Source: UBA5078 sp964538025 (GTDB lineage Bacteria; Pseudomonadota; Gammaproteobacteria; Pseudomonadales; Pseudohongiellaceae). Taken from it: DNA of 64,000 nt. Numbering within the stretch: position 1 is the stretch's first letter; every line of letters starts with the position of its first letter. The notes below the pieces were generated by a model. The model was given only the letters and a program-made list of their open reading frames with translations. It ran no database searches and was not told where the DNA came from. Both the position numbers and the translations under genes were made by a program. The stretch lies in contig CAZICZ010000004.1 of the NCBI GenBank assembly GCA_964538025.1, forward strand, positions 186,001-250,000. Direction: 5' to 3'. Of the stretch, positions 34,993-43,558 are shown in pieces.

Positions 34993-35283
34993 ATGAAAAT
35001 CAGACCTTTGCAAGACCGAGTCGTAGTGCGACGCAAGGAAGAGGAGACCAAGACCGCGGGCGGGATTGTGCTCCCAGGTTCGGCAGCAGAAAAGCCTGCA
35101 CAGGGTGAAGTGCTGGCGGTTGGCCCTGGCCGTGTTCTGGACAGCGGTGAAAAGCGTCCGGTTGACCTGAAGGTGGGTGACATCGTGGTGTTCGGCAAAT
35201 ATGCCAGCAACACGATCAAGATCGACAACGAAGAATTGCTCATCCTGAGCGAGAACGAAATTTACGGTGTGATTGAGGCCTAA
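34993..35283 (+). CDS. groES: Co-chaperonin GroES
   Basis: Heptameric lid of the GroEL chaperonin, 96 residues from ATG 34993 with AGGAG nine bases upstream (a TTG just before is less likely). MKIRPLQDRVVVRR, the mobile loop EEETKTAGGIVLPGSA and the closing IYGVIEA are standard. First gene of groES-groEL, 57 bases apart, behind a sigma-32 promoter. Confidence 0.99.
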   Translation: MKIRPLQDRVVVRRKEEETKTAGGIVLPGSAAEKPAQGEVLAVGPGRVLDSGEKRPVDLKVGDIVVFGKYASNTIKIDNEELLILSENEIYGVIEA

Positions 35284-35340
35284 TTCTCCAGGCAGCTCAT
35301 TCTCGAACACGACACTAGCAGATAGAAGGAAGAGGTAAAC

Positions 35341-36981
35341 ATGGCTAAAGATGTGAAATTTGGTGATCCCGCGCGTCAGAAGATGCTCAAGGGCGTGAAC
35401 ATTCTGGCAGATGCGGTCAAGGTAACCCTTGGACCCAAAGGCCGTAACGTGGTGCTGGACAAATCCTTTGGCGCACCTACCGTCACGAAGGACGGTGTCT
35501 CCGTGGCCAAGGAAATCGAACTCAAGGACAAGTTCGAAAACATGGGCGCCCAGATGGTGAAGGAAGTGGCCTCCCAGACCTCCGATGTTGCCGGTGACGG
35601 CACGACCACCGCGACTGTTCTGGCACAGGCGATCCTGAACGAGGGCCTGAAGTCCGTGGCGGCGGGCATGAACCCGATGGACCTGAAGCGCGGTATCGAC
35701 AAGGCTGTGAAGGCACTGGTCGATGAGATTGGCGCGTTGTCTATTCCCTGCACCGACTCCAAAGCGATTGCGCAAGTCGGCACCATTTCCGCCAACTCCG
35801 ACACCCAGATTGGTTCCATCATTGCTGAAGCAATGGAAAAAGTAGGCAAGGAAGGCGTTATCACCGTGGAAGAAGGTTCTGGCTTTGATAACGAGCTGGA
35901 CGTGGTGGAAGGGATGCAGTTTGACCGCGGCTACCTGTCTCCTTATTTCATCAACAACCAGGACAACATGAGCGCCGAGCTCGAAAGCCCCTACATCCTG
36001 TTGGTGGACAAAAAGATTTCCAACATCCGTGAAATGCTGCCCGTGCTGGAAGCTGTTGCCAAATCCGGCCGTCCCCTGTTGGTGATCGCGGAAGACGTGG
36101 AAGGCGAAGCGCTGGCCACCCTGATCGTGAACAACATGCGCGGAATCGTGAAAGTGGCCGCCACCAAAGCGCCTGGTTTTGGTGATCGTCGCAAGGCCAT
36201 GCTGGAAGATATCGCCGTGTTGACTGGCGGTACCGTGATTTCCGAAGAAGTGGGCCTGAGCCTGGAAAGCGCCGGGCTGGAACATCTTGGCCACGCCAAG
36301 AGTGTTGTGTTGTCCAAGGAAAACACCACCATCATCGATGGTGCCGGGGATTCCAAACTGATCGAGGCCCGCGTCGCACAGATCCGTCGCCAGATCGAGG
36401 ACACTTCATCCGATTACGACAAGGAAAAACTCCAGGAGCGTGTCGCGAAACTGGCTGGTGGCGTTGCTGTCATCAAGGTGGGCGCTGGCACCGAAATGGA
36501 AATGAAAGAAAAGAAAGCCCGTGTGGAAGATGCCCTGCACTCCACTCGCGCCGCGGTGGAAGAAGGGGTGGTTCCCGGCGGAGGTGTTGCCCTGATCCGT
36601 GCCTTGCAGAAGGTGGAAGGTCTCAAAGGCGACAATGAAGACCAGAACACCGGTATCGCCCTGTTGCTGCGCGCGATCACCGCGCCACTGCGTCAGATCG
36701 TCCAGAATGCCGGCGATGAGCCCTCTGTTGTGTTGGACAAAGTAAAATCCGGCAAGGGCAACTATGGCTACAACGCTGCGACTGGCGAGTATGTCGACAT
36801 GGTTGAGCAAGGCATCATCGACCCCGCCAAGGTGACGCGCAGTGCGCTGCAGGCGGCGGGCTCCGTTGCCGGACTGATGATCACCACCGAGTGCATGATC
36901 AGTGATATCCCGGAAGAAAAGCCTGCGGCACCGGATATGGGTGGCATGGGTGGAATGGGAGGCATGGGCGGCATGATGTAA
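35341..36981 (+). CDS. groEL: Chaperonin GroEL
   Basis: ATP-driven folding chamber of 546 residues. Motifs include LGPKGRNVVLDKSFG, VAGDGTTTATVLAQ with the ATPase Asp, and the C-terminal Gly-Gly-Met repeats that project into the cavity. AAGGAAGAGG precedes the ATG. An intrinsic terminator follows the stop. Confidence 0.99.
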   Translation: MAKDVKFGDPARQKMLKGVNILADAVKVTLGPKGRNVVLDKSFGAPTVTKDGVSVAKEIELKDKFENMGAQMVKEVASQTSDVAGDGTTTATVLAQAILNEGLKSVAAGMNPMDLKRGIDKAVKALVDEIGALSIPCTDSKAIAQVGTISANSDTQIGSIIAEAMEKVGKEGVITVEEGSGFDNELDVVEGMQFDRGYLSPYFINNQDNMSAELESPYILLVDKKISNIREMLPVLEAVAKSGRPLLVIAEDVEGEALATLIVNNMRGIVKVAATKAPGFGDRRKAMLEDIAVLTGGTVISEEVGLSLESAGLEHLGHAKSVVLSKENTTIIDGAGDSKLIEARVAQIRRQIEDTSSDYDKEKLQERVAKLAGGVAVIKVGAGTEMEMKEKKARVEDALHSTRAAVEEGVVPGGGVALIRALQKVEGLKGDNEDQNTGIALLLRAITAPLRQIVQNAGDEPSVVLDKVKSGKGNYGYNAATGEYVDMVEQGIIDPAKVTRSALQAAGSVAGLMITTECMISDIPEEKPAAPDMGGMGGMGGMGGMM

Positions 36982-37009
36982 GCCGTTCCATCCGATCCCG
37001 CTAGACCAG

Positions 37010-37038
37010 AAAACCCGCTTCGGCGGGTTTTCTTTTTT
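37010..37038 (+). terminator. Intrinsic terminator of groESL
   Basis: AAAACCCGC pairs with GCGGGTTTT around a TTCG tetraloop, followed by CTTTTTT. A classic strong terminator 28 bases after the groEL stop. Confidence 0.95.
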
Positions 37039-37131
37039 CCGGCATTCGCGTCCACCGGGGGAATCGCAAGCATCCCGCGATGTGGTACTCTCGGAAGCTA
37101 CTTGTCTGCGATCAAACCGGGAAGCACGCGC

Positions 37132-38583
37132 ATGAATGAGTTGTTTAATTCGATCAATGCAATTGTCTGGAGCCCCGCCCTGGTGTTCCTGTGTCTGGGG
37201 GCCGGGCTGTACTTTTCGGTGCGTAGCCGCTTTCTGCAATTGCGCCATTTCAAGGAAATGATCCGCCTGATATTCCAGGGAAAAGTGTCCGAAACAGGGA
37301 TCAGCCCGTTTCAGGCGCTGAGCATGACGCTGGCCGGCCGCGTCGGCACCGGCAATATCGCTGGTGTCGCCACAGCCATCACCTTCGGGGGACCCGGCGC
37401 CCTGTTCTGGATGTGGGTCGTGGCCTTTCTCGGGGCGAGTTCTGCCTTCGTAGAGTCTACGCTGGGCCAGATTTACAAAGAAAAAATCGATGGCGAGTAT
37501 CGCGGCGGGCCGGCGTTTTATATCGAGAAAGGCCTCGGGATGAAACGCTTTGCATGGGTTTTCGCCTTCACCACCATTATTTCCTGCGGGCTGCTTCTCC
37601 CGGGTGTACAGGCCAATGCGATCGCATCGAGTGTCGGTACCGCGTTTGACGTCAATACGCCTGTCACCGCCGTGCTGCTTGCAGTCTTGCTGGGCTTCAT
37701 CATTTTTGGCGGACTGCGCCGTATCGCCAAATTTGCGTCCGCCGTCGTCCCCTTCATGGCGATTGCTTATATCGGGGTGGCCCTGTTCATTGTGCTGATC
37801 AATATCCAGCTGGTGCCGCACATGCTGTGGCTGATCGTCAGCAGCGCGCTGGGCCTGGACTCGGCGTTCGGGGCGATTCTGGGGCTGGCAGTCATGTGGG
37901 GCGTGAGACGGGGCGTGTACTCCAATGAGGCCGGGCAGGGGACGGCACCCCATGCGTCATCTGCCGCCTCTGTCAGCCATCCCGCCAAACAGGGCCTGGT
38001 GCAGGCGTTTTCCGTGTACGTCGATACCTTGTTTGTGTGCACGGCCACGGGCTTCATGCTGCTGATCACCGGTCTCTACAACGTGGAATCGCCGACGGGC
38101 GAAGCCCTGTATACCGGTGTGGCGGGCGTAGGGGCAGGTCCCGGGTATGTGCAGACGGCACTGGAAGGCCTGATGCCCGGATTTGGCAATATCTTCGTCG
38201 CGATCGCGTTGTTCTTTTTCGCCTTTACAACCATTTTGGCGTACTACTACATCGCGGAAACCAATATCAGCTATATCAACCGCGTCGTGGCACGTCCTTG
38301 GATGAGCACCGTGCTGAAGTTCGCGGTCATCGCTGCCGTTGTCTACGGCACCATCAATACGGCGGAAACTGCCTGGGGGCTTGGCGATACCGGTGTTGGC
38401 TTGATGGCATGGCTGAATATCTTTGCCATTCTCATGCTGCAACGGCCGGCATTTGCCTGTCTGGACGATTTCGAAAAACAGAAAGCGGAAGGCAAGGACC
38501 CGGTTTTCAGTCCGGCGGCACTTGGTATTCACAATGCGGAGTATTGGGTGGAGCGTCTTGAAGCCCAGGAGAGTGTGGAGTAA
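37132..38583 (+). CDS. Sodium:alanine/glycine symporter (AGCS family)
   Basis: Sodium-coupled amino acid importer of 483 residues with about eleven membrane segments. Family motifs are LAGRVGTGNIAGVATAI, FGGPGALFWMW, and GVRRGVYSNEAGQGTAPHASS. The ATG at 37132 was chosen over TTG 37102, which would add ten unrelated residues; GGGAAG lies about ten bases upstream. It is a single-gene unit between two terminators. Alanine, glycine or a related amino acid is the likely substrate. Confidence 0.94.
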   Translation: MNELFNSINAIVWSPALVFLCLGAGLYFSVRSRFLQLRHFKEMIRLIFQGKVSETGISPFQALSMTLAGRVGTGNIAGVATAITFGGPGALFWMWVVAFLGASSAFVESTLGQIYKEKIDGEYRGGPAFYIEKGLGMKRFAWVFAFTTIISCGLLLPGVQANAIASSVGTAFDVNTPVTAVLLAVLLGFIIFGGLRRIAKFASAVVPFMAIAYIGVALFIVLINIQLVPHMLWLIVSSALGLDSAFGAILGLAVMWGVRRGVYSNEAGQGTAPHASSAASVSHPAKQGLVQAFSVYVDTLFVCTATGFMLLITGLYNVESPTGEALYTGVAGVGAGPGYVQTALEGLMPGFGNIFVAIALFFFAFTTILAYYYIAETNISYINRVVARPWMSTVLKFAVIAAVVYGTINTAETAWGLGDTGVGLMAWLNIFAILMLQRPAFACLDDFEKQKAEGKDPVFSPAALGIHNAEYWVERLEAQESVE

Positions 38584-38594
38584 TTCCTATCCGC

Positions 38595-38629
38595 AAAAAA
38601 AAGGCCGCTAATACAGCGGCCTTTTTTTG
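38595..38629. terminator. Bidirectional intrinsic terminator
   Basis: AGGCCGCT (38602-38609) pairs with AGCGGCCT around AATAC, extended by A/T runs on both sides. It serves the symporter gene and the convergent redoxin-cytochrome gene. Confidence 0.93.
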
Positions 38630-38647
38630 TCTGATCAGTTCAGAAAA

Positions 38648-39520
38648 TCAGTCACGCGGTGCGCCAGCGTTGATCCAGTGAACCAGTTTCTGGATTTCCT
38701 CGACAGGCATGTTGCGGGCGTTCTCGAAGTGACGAATGCTTGGGTCAACCTGCGCGGGGGGCATGCGCTTGGTCATCAGGACTTCACGCATCATCGGGCT
38801 CCAGCCCTGAACCATCTGGTGGCTGTTCATGGCGAAGGGACCAATGCCGCCCTCGATATGGCACACCACGCAGCGCTCGATCAGGATAGGTGCAATCTCG
38901 GTTTCGTAGTCCGGCACATCTTCCGCACTGGTCACCGCTGCCGGGAATTCCAGCATGCAGTCGGCAGGTGCCTCAAAGTCGATGCTCACCGTGTCGCGAT
39001 TGCGGGTATCTCCTGCCGCAATTGCCTCAAACGTTTGTTTAAGGAACGTAGTGCCGGCAACGCCGCGTCCACCGGGAGTGTCCATGGGGCCGCGGTACAG
39101 GATGCTCATGTTCTTCGGGTCAAGCACGACGATCTCGCCGGCTTTGGTAATGCCCAATGCTTCGGCGACCAGCTGAGTGTCATCCACCAGAATTGGCATG
39201 TTGACGTTGTAGCTGTTGTCGAAACGGCGAATGCTGTCTGCATTGTCATTGATGGAGGAATTCATCATGACAAAACTGATCTGGGCGTTATCCCATTTTG
39301 TCTGCAGAATGCGGTATTCACTGAACATCGCCTGGTTTGTGCTGCAGGAATTTGCCTGGGAGATAATCACCAAGGCATTCTGGTAGGCATATTTCGAAAA
39401 CTGGTGCGCAGTGCCCTTGTGATCGATGAGGTTGAAATCACCAATGCGATCAGGCGCAGCAAACGAATGGGTGGCTGTAAGCATAGTGGCCAGCAGGCCA
39501 AAGACCTTCAAAGCGTTCAT
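38648..39520 (-). CDS. Exported redoxin-cytochrome c fusion protein
   Basis: Two-domain periplasmic protein of 290 residues from the ATG at 39520 (TGGAG eight bases upstream). Residues 1-21 are a signal peptide. Residues about 25-165 are thioredoxin/redoxin-like with one cysteine (C59, in NSCSTNQ) instead of CxxC, and PILVDDTQLVAEALGI as in redoxins. Residues about 205-290 form a cytochrome-type haem domain with C217-V-V-C220-H221, probable ligand M253 in KRMPP, and the end HWINAGAP. To my knowledge related proteins carry these two domains followed by a copper monooxygenase domain on one chain; here that third part is the next gene upstream. It is probably an electron donor to that enzyme; this is inference. 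Confidence 0.85.
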   Translation of the reverse strand: MNALKVFGLLATMLTATHSFAAPDRIGDFNLIDHKGTAHQFSKYAYQNALVIISQANSCSTNQAMFSEYRILQTKWDNAQISFVMMNSSINDNADSIRRFDNSYNVNMPILVDDTQLVAEALGITKAGEIVVLDPKNMSILYRGPMDTPGGRGVAGTTFLKQTFEAIAAGDTRNRDTVSIDFEAPADCMLEFPAAVTSAEDVPDYETEIAPILIERCVVCHIEGGIGPFAMNSHQMVQGWSPMMREVLMTKRMPPAQVDPSIRHFENARNMPVEEIQKLVHWINAGAPRD

Positions 39521-39562
39521 AACAATTACTCCAGGGTTCATACGTCGTCTAAAATTTGGGAC

Positions 39563-39593
39563 AAAAAAAAGGGTTCACGGTGACCGCGAACCC
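39563..39593 (-). terminator. Intrinsic terminator between monooxygenase and redoxin-cytochrome genes
   Basis: On the minus strand GGGTTC-G-CGGT and ACCG-T-GAACCC form a stem with one mismatch and a very small loop, followed by eight T residues. It lies right after the monooxygenase stop and before the redoxin gene, so downstream expression should be reduced unless that gene has its own promoter. Confidence 0.8.
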
Positions 39594-39610
39594 TTCTTTC
39601 GGGTCACCGA

Positions 39611-40558
39611 TTAGTTCTCTGTGTAAGAGAAGTAACCGATGAACATTTCGTCCCAGCTCTGCAGACCGCCAACGGCGGCAACGGATGGATCGGGGTTGCC
39701 GAGGTTGTACTGAGAGTTATCAAATGCTCCTTCCACTACCACACGAGACCCTGCTGGTAACACCATCGGCTCAGTCAGACGGTAGGTCGGCTGCCAGGCG
39801 AAATTGTAGTTCGCCACGTTGATGATCTCTTCACGAGTCTGATCCGGGTAGATCACACTGGCACGCATGGACTTGCCACGGTAATGCATGTGAGCGCGGA
39901 AGCTGTACAGCGTGACTTCCTCGTCGAATACGTGGTTAGAGGCCATCTCGTAGTTCATATCGCCCGGGGGAATAATGATGTTGTTCTCACGGCCACCCTG
40001 TGCAGACACAGAATAGGTGTGGAACTCACTCAGGTTCTTTTCATCGTTGAACCACAGACCCACGCGAGTGGCGTCCTCGGTTTCTTGACCCATCGCGGTG
40101 TAGTGAATGGACATTCTCAGTGCTGAGCCCACGGGGATCTTCACACCAGTACCTTCCGGGAACGTGGTGGGGTCTTCTTTTCCTGGCGCAAAGCCTTCGA
40201 GGAATTCGCTGCGATCATCGTTGTCCGCTTCGTCGAATGCTTCGGTGTGGTCAGACGCCACGACGTAAGAGAGCAGGTGGTGAAGGACGCGCTTGTCACC
40301 GGGAATGAACTGGACTGACTTGACCCACTTCTCTTCTTCGAACGGGAGGTCAATATTGGTGTTGATGTAATCGAGTACGCCAGTGGCAGGAATGGTTGCC
40401 GCAGGGACTTCCACAATGTAATCCGGTGCGCCGTTGAGGCCCCAACCTGCGTCGGCAGGTTTCACCTGGGTCAGGGGATCTACGCCAGCGAATGCGGAAG
40501 AGAGAGTCACGCTTGCGCCAGCCAAGAGCAAAGAAGTCGTCAGGTAAGTCTTTTTCAT
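39611..40558 (-). CDS. Type II copper (PHM/DBH-like) monooxygenase homologue, exported
   Basis: Predicted periplasmic protein of 315 residues with a signal peptide ending SAFA-GV. It has the order of copper ligands seen in ascorbate-dependent monooxygenases such as peptidylglycine hydroxylase: the pair H93-H94 (VLHHLL), H152 (SIHYTA), H223 and H225 (RAHMHYRG), and M305 (WDEMF). The segments FDNSQYNLGNPDP and QSWDEMFIGYF are close to bacterial members. It would use copper and electrons to hydroxylate an unknown substrate. The gene has a strong AAGGAG in the loop of a small hairpin and is followed by a terminator, then by the redoxin-cytochrome gene. Confidence 0.82.
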   Translation of the reverse strand: MKKTYLTTSLLLAGASVTLSSAFAGVDPLTQVKPADAGWGLNGAPDYIVEVPAATIPATGVLDYINTNIDLPFEEEKWVKSVQFIPGDKRVLHHLLSYVVASDHTEAFDEADNDDRSEFLEGFAPGKEDPTTFPEGTGVKIPVGSALRMSIHYTAMGQETEDATRVGLWFNDEKNLSEFHTYSVSAQGGRENNIIIPPGDMNYEMASNHVFDEEVTLYSFRAHMHYRGKSMRASVIYPDQTREEIINVANYNFAWQPTYRLTEPMVLPAGSRVVVEGAFDNSQYNLGNPDPSVAAVGGLQSWDEMFIGYFSYTEN

Positions 40559-40934
40559 TTCAATTCTCCTTGAATTGATATGTGCTGCTAGGGTTTTCGT
40601 GGGGACTACCGTGATTCGACACGTTTGAGCGTGTCTGCAACAGGATTCGAAGCACGTCCTTTTCGGCTCCCACCTATAAGAGCGGTCAGAGAGTACCGCA
40701 TGTATTACGCCTTTCGTATCAACATAGTGTGATCATATGTAACGTAATGACACACTCACAAACCGTTGACGCGATTCCGACAGCAATCACTCCGCCAGAT
40801 GTCCGGGCGGAGTGTCTGCTATAGAGATGGGGTCAAGTATGCCCCTTTAAGGAAGGGAAGGGGTGCTTCTTTTTTGTATCAACGACGATTCAAAAATCAA
40901 ATGGCGTCGAATAGGCACCTTTTCGGTAGGGGTA
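40559..40934. other. Intergenic region between sodB and the monooxygenase gene
   Basis: 376 bases without a convincing gene. Near the monooxygenase start, CAATTC/GAATTG (40561-40577) forms a hairpin whose loop holds part of the AAGGAG. GACACG/CGTGTC (40618-40635) and CACTCCGCC/GGCGGAGTG (40788-40814) are two further inverted repeats. No clear promoter hexamers were identified. Confidence 0.6.
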
Positions 40935-41528
40935 TCAGGCAGAGGCCAGATTTGCGTTGGCGAAATCCCAGTTGATCAAGTTGTCCACGAAGCTTGCGAG
41001 AAAATCGGGACGACGATTCTGGAAGTCGAGGTAGTACGCATGCTCCCAGACATCGCAGACCAGAATGGGCGTTGCGCCGGAGGTCAGTGGGGTTTCGGCG
41101 TTGGCGGACTTGGCGATCTTCAGTTTTCCACCGTCCAGAACGAGCCATACCCAGCCGCTGCCGAACTGGCCTATCCCGCCATTGACGAATTCCTTTTTAA
41201 AGTTTTCGTAGCTGCCGAAATCCGCATCGATCTTGGCGGCAATCGCGCCTGTGGGAGCGCCGCCGCCGTTAGGCTTCATGCTCTTCCAGAAAAATTCGTG
41301 GTTGTAGCACTGGCCCACGTTATTGAAGAGGGGGCCACCGACTTTGGCCGCAGCCTTTACCAGGTCTTCCAGAGTGGCAGCATCAATCCCTGCTTCGGCC
41401 AACAACTCGTTGCCTTTGACGACATAGGCGTTGTGGTGTTTGCCGTGGTGAAAACTGAACGTTTCAGCGGACATGTGCGGTGCCAGTGCATCGGCAGCAT
41501 AGGGCAGTGCGGGCAATGTTAATTTCAT
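40935..41528 (-). CDS. sodB: Superoxide dismutase, iron type
   Basis: Dismutates superoxide to hydrogen peroxide and oxygen in the cytosol. The ATG at 41528 (GAGG five bases upstream) gives 197 residues. Metal ligands are H27, H77, D159 and H163 (FHHGKHH, CYNHEFFW, CDVWEHAYY). Gln73, three residues before the NH pair, is the position typical of iron enzymes rather than manganese ones, which have Gly there. A cambialistic enzyme cannot be excluded. Confidence 0.95.
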   Translation of the reverse strand: MKLTLPALPYAADALAPHMSAETFSFHHGKHHNAYVVKGNELLAEAGIDAATLEDLVKAAAKVGGPLFNNVGQCYNHEFFWKSMKPNGGGAPTGAIAAKIDADFGSYENFKKEFVNGGIGQFGSGWVWLVLDGGKLKIAKSANAETPLTSGATPILVCDVWEHAYYLDFQNRRPDFLASFVDNLINWDFANANLASA

Positions 41529-41722
41529 AGTGACCTCGGTTGGTGGATACGTTGAATTTCTTGCTTTTTCGGCGCTCACAGCTAAGATTTGCCGCGAAAA
41601 GCGATGCCGGTACGCCGTTGGAAGAACGGGCGAGAATAATGCACTCCGCCCCCCATTTCAAGGAAGCTCCAGTCGCGGTACCGGTGTAGACCTTCGCGTG
41701 AGATATAAAGGATAATGCGGCC

Positions 41723-42511
41723 ATGAAAGACTCTGATGATCTGCTCGACATTCCCTCCATGGTACCCGCCAGAGACGAAGTGGTTCACCACCAGTCCAAA
41801 CGGCGGCAGAACGATATTGTGCCTCCTGCCCGTTATGGTGAAACCATCAAGGTGAGTACCTGGCCGGTACGCATCATGCTGGGCTTGCTCACGGTTACTC
41901 TGGGAGGAGGGGCGTATCTCGGATACACGGTGAATCAACAGAATTTGTCGGCGCTCGATCAAGCCAATCGTCGGCTCGAAGATCTCGAAAGCCGTTTGGC
42001 GCTGGTGGGGGATTCCGCCGAGGAAACAACTGCCAACGTGATCGAGCGACTGGACTTCAATTTCTCGGAAATCGACAAACTGTGGGCCGCCCGCAACGCT
42101 ACCAATGGCAACGTGAACGAGCTCACCGGACGCGTGGCTGTACTGGAGGATGCCAGCAAGGGTCACACAGAAACGACGGAAACCCTGGCGCAGCTGATCT
42201 CGCGAAACACTAATCAGATGCAGGACGGTTTCGAAGAGATCAATCGCCTCAAGGCGGATCTGGAGCAGGCGAATGCCTCACTGGCGCAAGTGTCTGCCGG
42301 ACTCCAGAGCGTCCAGAATGTCGCGCAGGACATGGCCAACATTCGCGCGAGCCTGACCAATGGCGACAATACGCTGGTGGGCTTGCAGGACCGCATGAGC
42401 AATGTGGAAGAAGCCGTTGAATCGATTGATGCCTATCGTTTGCAGGTAAACCAGACCATCATTCGTCTGCAGGAAAATATCGAGGCGATGCAGCGCAGCA
42501 CAGCGAATTAG
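41723..42511 (+). CDS. Uncharacterised single-pass membrane protein with long coiled coil
   Basis: I do not recognise a named family. The 262-residue protein has a charged N-terminal cytoplasmic part (about 1-45), one membrane segment (about 48-68), and then an almost continuous coiled coil to the end, rich in Glu, Asn, Gln and Leu heptads. AAGGA lies ten bases before the ATG. The layout (short inside, long helical periplasmic rod) suggests a structural or scaffold role at the envelope. It is followed by tRNA-Leu and separated from sodB by a divergent gap. Confidence 0.75.
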   Translation: MKDSDDLLDIPSMVPARDEVVHHQSKRRQNDIVPPARYGETIKVSTWPVRIMLGLLTVTLGGGAYLGYTVNQQNLSALDQANRRLEDLESRLALVGDSAEETTANVIERLDFNFSEIDKLWAARNATNGNVNELTGRVAVLEDASKGHTETTETLAQLISRNTNQMQDGFEEINRLKADLEQANASLAQVSAGLQSVQNVAQDMANIRASLTNGDNTLVGLQDRMSNVEEAVESIDAYRLQVNQTIIRLQENIEAMQRSTAN

Positions 42512-42521
42512 AAGACCCCGC

Positions 42522-42549
42522 TTGGTTTCCGGGGCGCGTCGGGTATAAT
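42522..42549 (+). promoter_or_regulatory. Promoter of tRNA-Leu
   Basis: TTGGTT (42522-42527) and a perfect TATAAT (42544-42549) are 16 bases apart, followed by a GC-rich discriminator as in stable-RNA promoters under stringent control. The -35 region lies inside the possible hairpin CCCCG/CGGGG (42516-42534) that follows the upstream gene. Confidence 0.7.
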
Positions 42550-42647
42550 CGCCGCCTCTTCGCGACCGGCCGGCATGACACTGGCACCTCAAGGTCCGAA
42601 ACGTTCTGGCCGACATGCACGGCCCGGAACAAAGAGCGCCCCTCATC

Positions 42648-42732
<85 letters not shown>

Positions 42733-42823
42733 GTGGGCGCCCCCTCTATTTGTTCTTTGCACGCTTGCGTTCCCTTCCCGTCCTGGTGTCTTATCGGTCC
42801 AATCTGCTGCTAGGGGATTTCCG

Positions 42824-43537
42824 ATGGCCAACTCTCCCAAGGATTTGCGTATTTCACCCGCCTCGAAGGGGGAGGTTGCTGCGTTTCTGAACAAGGTAGC
42901 CTCACTGCCTCCCGTTGCCCCGGGGACCGCTCGCGGGCGTCTTCTGTTCGGACTGGATGCCACAGCAAGCCGAGAGCACACTTGGGATCAGGCAAGTCAG
43001 TTGCAGGGAGAGATGTTTCTGGCCGCGCGAGATGCCGGTGGCCTGCAGGTGCAGCTAGCCTATTTCCGCGGCTTTGCCGAGTTCTACAAAACGCCCTGGT
43101 GCCATGACGCCGTCACCCTCCTGACGCGGATGACGGGCATTCAGTGCCGAGCGGGGACGACGCAGATCGCCCGCTTGCTGCGACTGGCGCTTGAGGAGCA
43201 TAAGGCCCAGAAGATTGCCTGTGTTGTGTATGTCGGCGATGCCATGGAAGAAAACCCGGAAGTGCTGAACCAGCTGGCCGGTCAATTGGGCATGTTGAAA
43301 GTCCCGTTGTTCGTGTTTCAGGAAGGCGCAGAGCCCGTGACGATGGCATGTTTTCAGTCAATGGCGCGCCTTTCTGGTGGCGCATATTCGACATTCGACC
43401 TCGCCAGTGCAGCACAGTTGCGTGCCCTGCTGAAGGCCGTGGCCATTTACGCCAGTGGCGGACTGACAGCGCTCACACGACACAGCGCGCAAGCAGACGA
43501 CCAGATCAAGCGGCTGACCCGGCAACTTAGCGCGTAG
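42824..43537 (+). CDS. VWA-like domain protein
   Basis: Soluble protein of 237 residues from ATG 42824, with GGGGA seven bases upstream; longer in-frame starts would run through the tRNA. The core resembles a von Willebrand A fold: GRLLFGLDATAS carries a DxTxS variant of the metal-binding motif (D45, T47, S49), and IACVVYVGDAMEE gives the second acidic segment. It has no signal peptide. The next gene, 21 bases on, encodes a membrane J-domain protein, and the two are probably one operon. VWA proteins usually scaffold complexes; the partner is unknown. Confidence 0.8.
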   Translation: MANSPKDLRISPASKGEVAAFLNKVASLPPVAPGTARGRLLFGLDATASREHTWDQASQLQGEMFLAARDAGGLQVQLAYFRGFAEFYKTPWCHDAVTLLTRMTGIQCRAGTTQIARLLRLALEEHKAQKIACVVYVGDAMEENPEVLNQLAGQLGMLKVPLFVFQEGAEPVTMACFQSMARLSGGAYSTFDLASAAQLRALLKAVAIYASGGLTALTRHSAQADDQIKRLTRQLSA

Positions 43538-43558
43538 GCCGTCGACCAGCGAGGATTT

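Noticed and set aside
34897..37953. Two long antisense open frames (465 and 515 codons) opposite groEL and the symporter
   Set aside because: They mirror the codon bias of strongly expressed sense genes, have low-complexity His/Gln-rich translations and no family features.
38627..39583. 318-codon plus-strand frame opposite the redoxin-cytochrome gene
   Set aside because: The minus-strand gene has signal peptide, haem motif and ribosome binding site; the plus-strand frame has none of these.
40766..40975. 69-codon plus-strand frame between the monooxygenase and sodB genes
   Set aside because: Overlaps the 3' end of sodB, lacks a ribosome binding site and has an Arg-rich random-looking sequence.
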